Shown here piece by piece: positions 5,527 through 5,650 of a stretch of 5,650 bases of DNA. Both the position numbers and the translations under genes were made by a program. The stretch comes from Clostridiales bacterium. GTDB lineage: Bacteria; Bacillota; Clostridia; Lachnospirales; Lachnospiraceae. The stretch is from NCBI GenBank assembly GCA_021199135.1, contig JAJQIQ010000065.1, forward strand, positions 1 to 5,650, written 5' to 3'. The notes under the pieces were generated by a model. That model had not been told where the DNA came from, searched no databases, and saw only the letters and a list, made by a program, of their open reading frames with translations. Each line of letters starts with the position of its first letter. Within the stretch, counting starts at the first letter, position 1.

Positions 5527-5572
5527 CAGAACCATCCGGGATGTTGAGGAGAAATTTAATTAAAAAATGTTG

Positions 5573-5601
5573 TTGACACCCCTGGTTTCCTGTGGTACAC
5601 T
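5573..5601 (+). promoter_or_regulatory. Strong extended -10 promoter for a gene to the right of the window
   Basis: There is a perfect TTGACA (5573-5578), a 17-bp spacer, and TACACT (5596-5601) preceded by TGG, which adds the TGn extended -10 element. Transcription would begin near 5608. It belongs to a gene outside the window, because no start codon with an RBS follows before the right edge. Confidence 0.75.
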
Positions 5602-5603
5602 GT

Positions 5604-5650
5604 CTTTCGTTGAGAGAATTTCACAGAGACTTAAAATCGTTGAGCGAAAG
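5604..5650 (+). other. Start of a structured leader RNA, cut by the right edge
   Basis: CTTTCG (5604-5609) is complementary to CGAAAG (5645-5650), and CGTTGAG occurs twice (5608-5614 and 5638-5644). The last bases, CGTTGAGCGAAAG, resemble how some T-box leaders enter Stem I just before their AGUA box, but the window ends before any diagnostic element. The 5527-5572 stretch before the promoter is AT-rich and contains no hairpin that could terminate the upstream gene. Confidence 0.25.

Overview
The window looks like a chromosomal stretch from a Bacillota (Firmicutes) bacterium, most likely a gut-type clostridium such as a member of Lachnospiraceae. The evidence is strong AGGAGG-type ribosome binding sites, sigma-A promoters with 17-18 bp spacers, a LarC N-terminus, and RecG-like AlbA_2 ATPases of a type common in these bacteria. 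No database search was possible, so this placement is inference.

Layout. Bases 1-144 (minus strand) hold the first 48 codons of larC, the nickel-pincer cofactor biosynthesis gene, which runs off the left edge. It has an extended -10 promoter (about 252-281) and a roughly 100-nt leader with two mutually exclusive hairpins next to the RBS. Reading rightwards, a near-consensus promoter (TTGACA, 17 bp, TAAAAT at 357-385) drives a gene for a 545-aa AlbA_2 / RecG-like ATPase / double winged-helix protein (404-2041). That promoter is overlaid by a cluster of ACGCG repeats and two 13-bp dyads, which look like an operator. After 56 bp comes a classical short-chain dehydrogenase/reductase (2098-2874). 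Its stop codon overlaps the RBS of a second AlbA_2 / RecG-like gene that starts at ATG 2887.

The second AlbA_2 gene is the unusual part. Codon 20 is an in-frame amber TAG (2944-2946), where family members usually have the conserved Glu of the 'EDNR-x-E-x-K' signature. The frame then continues without interruption for 859 codons. It runs through the rest of AlbA_2, a RecG-like ATPase domain and a Lys/Glu/Ser/Gly repeat linker. It then passes, without a stop, into what looks like a separate four-helix membrane protein with its own RBS and ATG at 4342. The usual C-terminal winged helix of the ATPase is missing at this junction. The locus is therefore either a decaying gene pair (nonsense mutation plus loss of a stop) or an unusual membrane-tethered AlbA_2 ATPase with an N-terminal translational switch.

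From 5527 to the right edge there is no gene, but there is a very good extended -10 promoter (5573-5601) and the start of a structured leader for a gene beyond the window.

How the genes fit together: larC is divergent and probably unrelated in function. The ATPase/wHTH gene, the SDR and the second ATPase are collinear and closely spaced, and could be co-transcribed from the 357-385 promoter. Two AlbA_2 ATPases flanking an oxidoreductase may be a functional cassette or simply accumulated accessory genes; the sequence does not decide.
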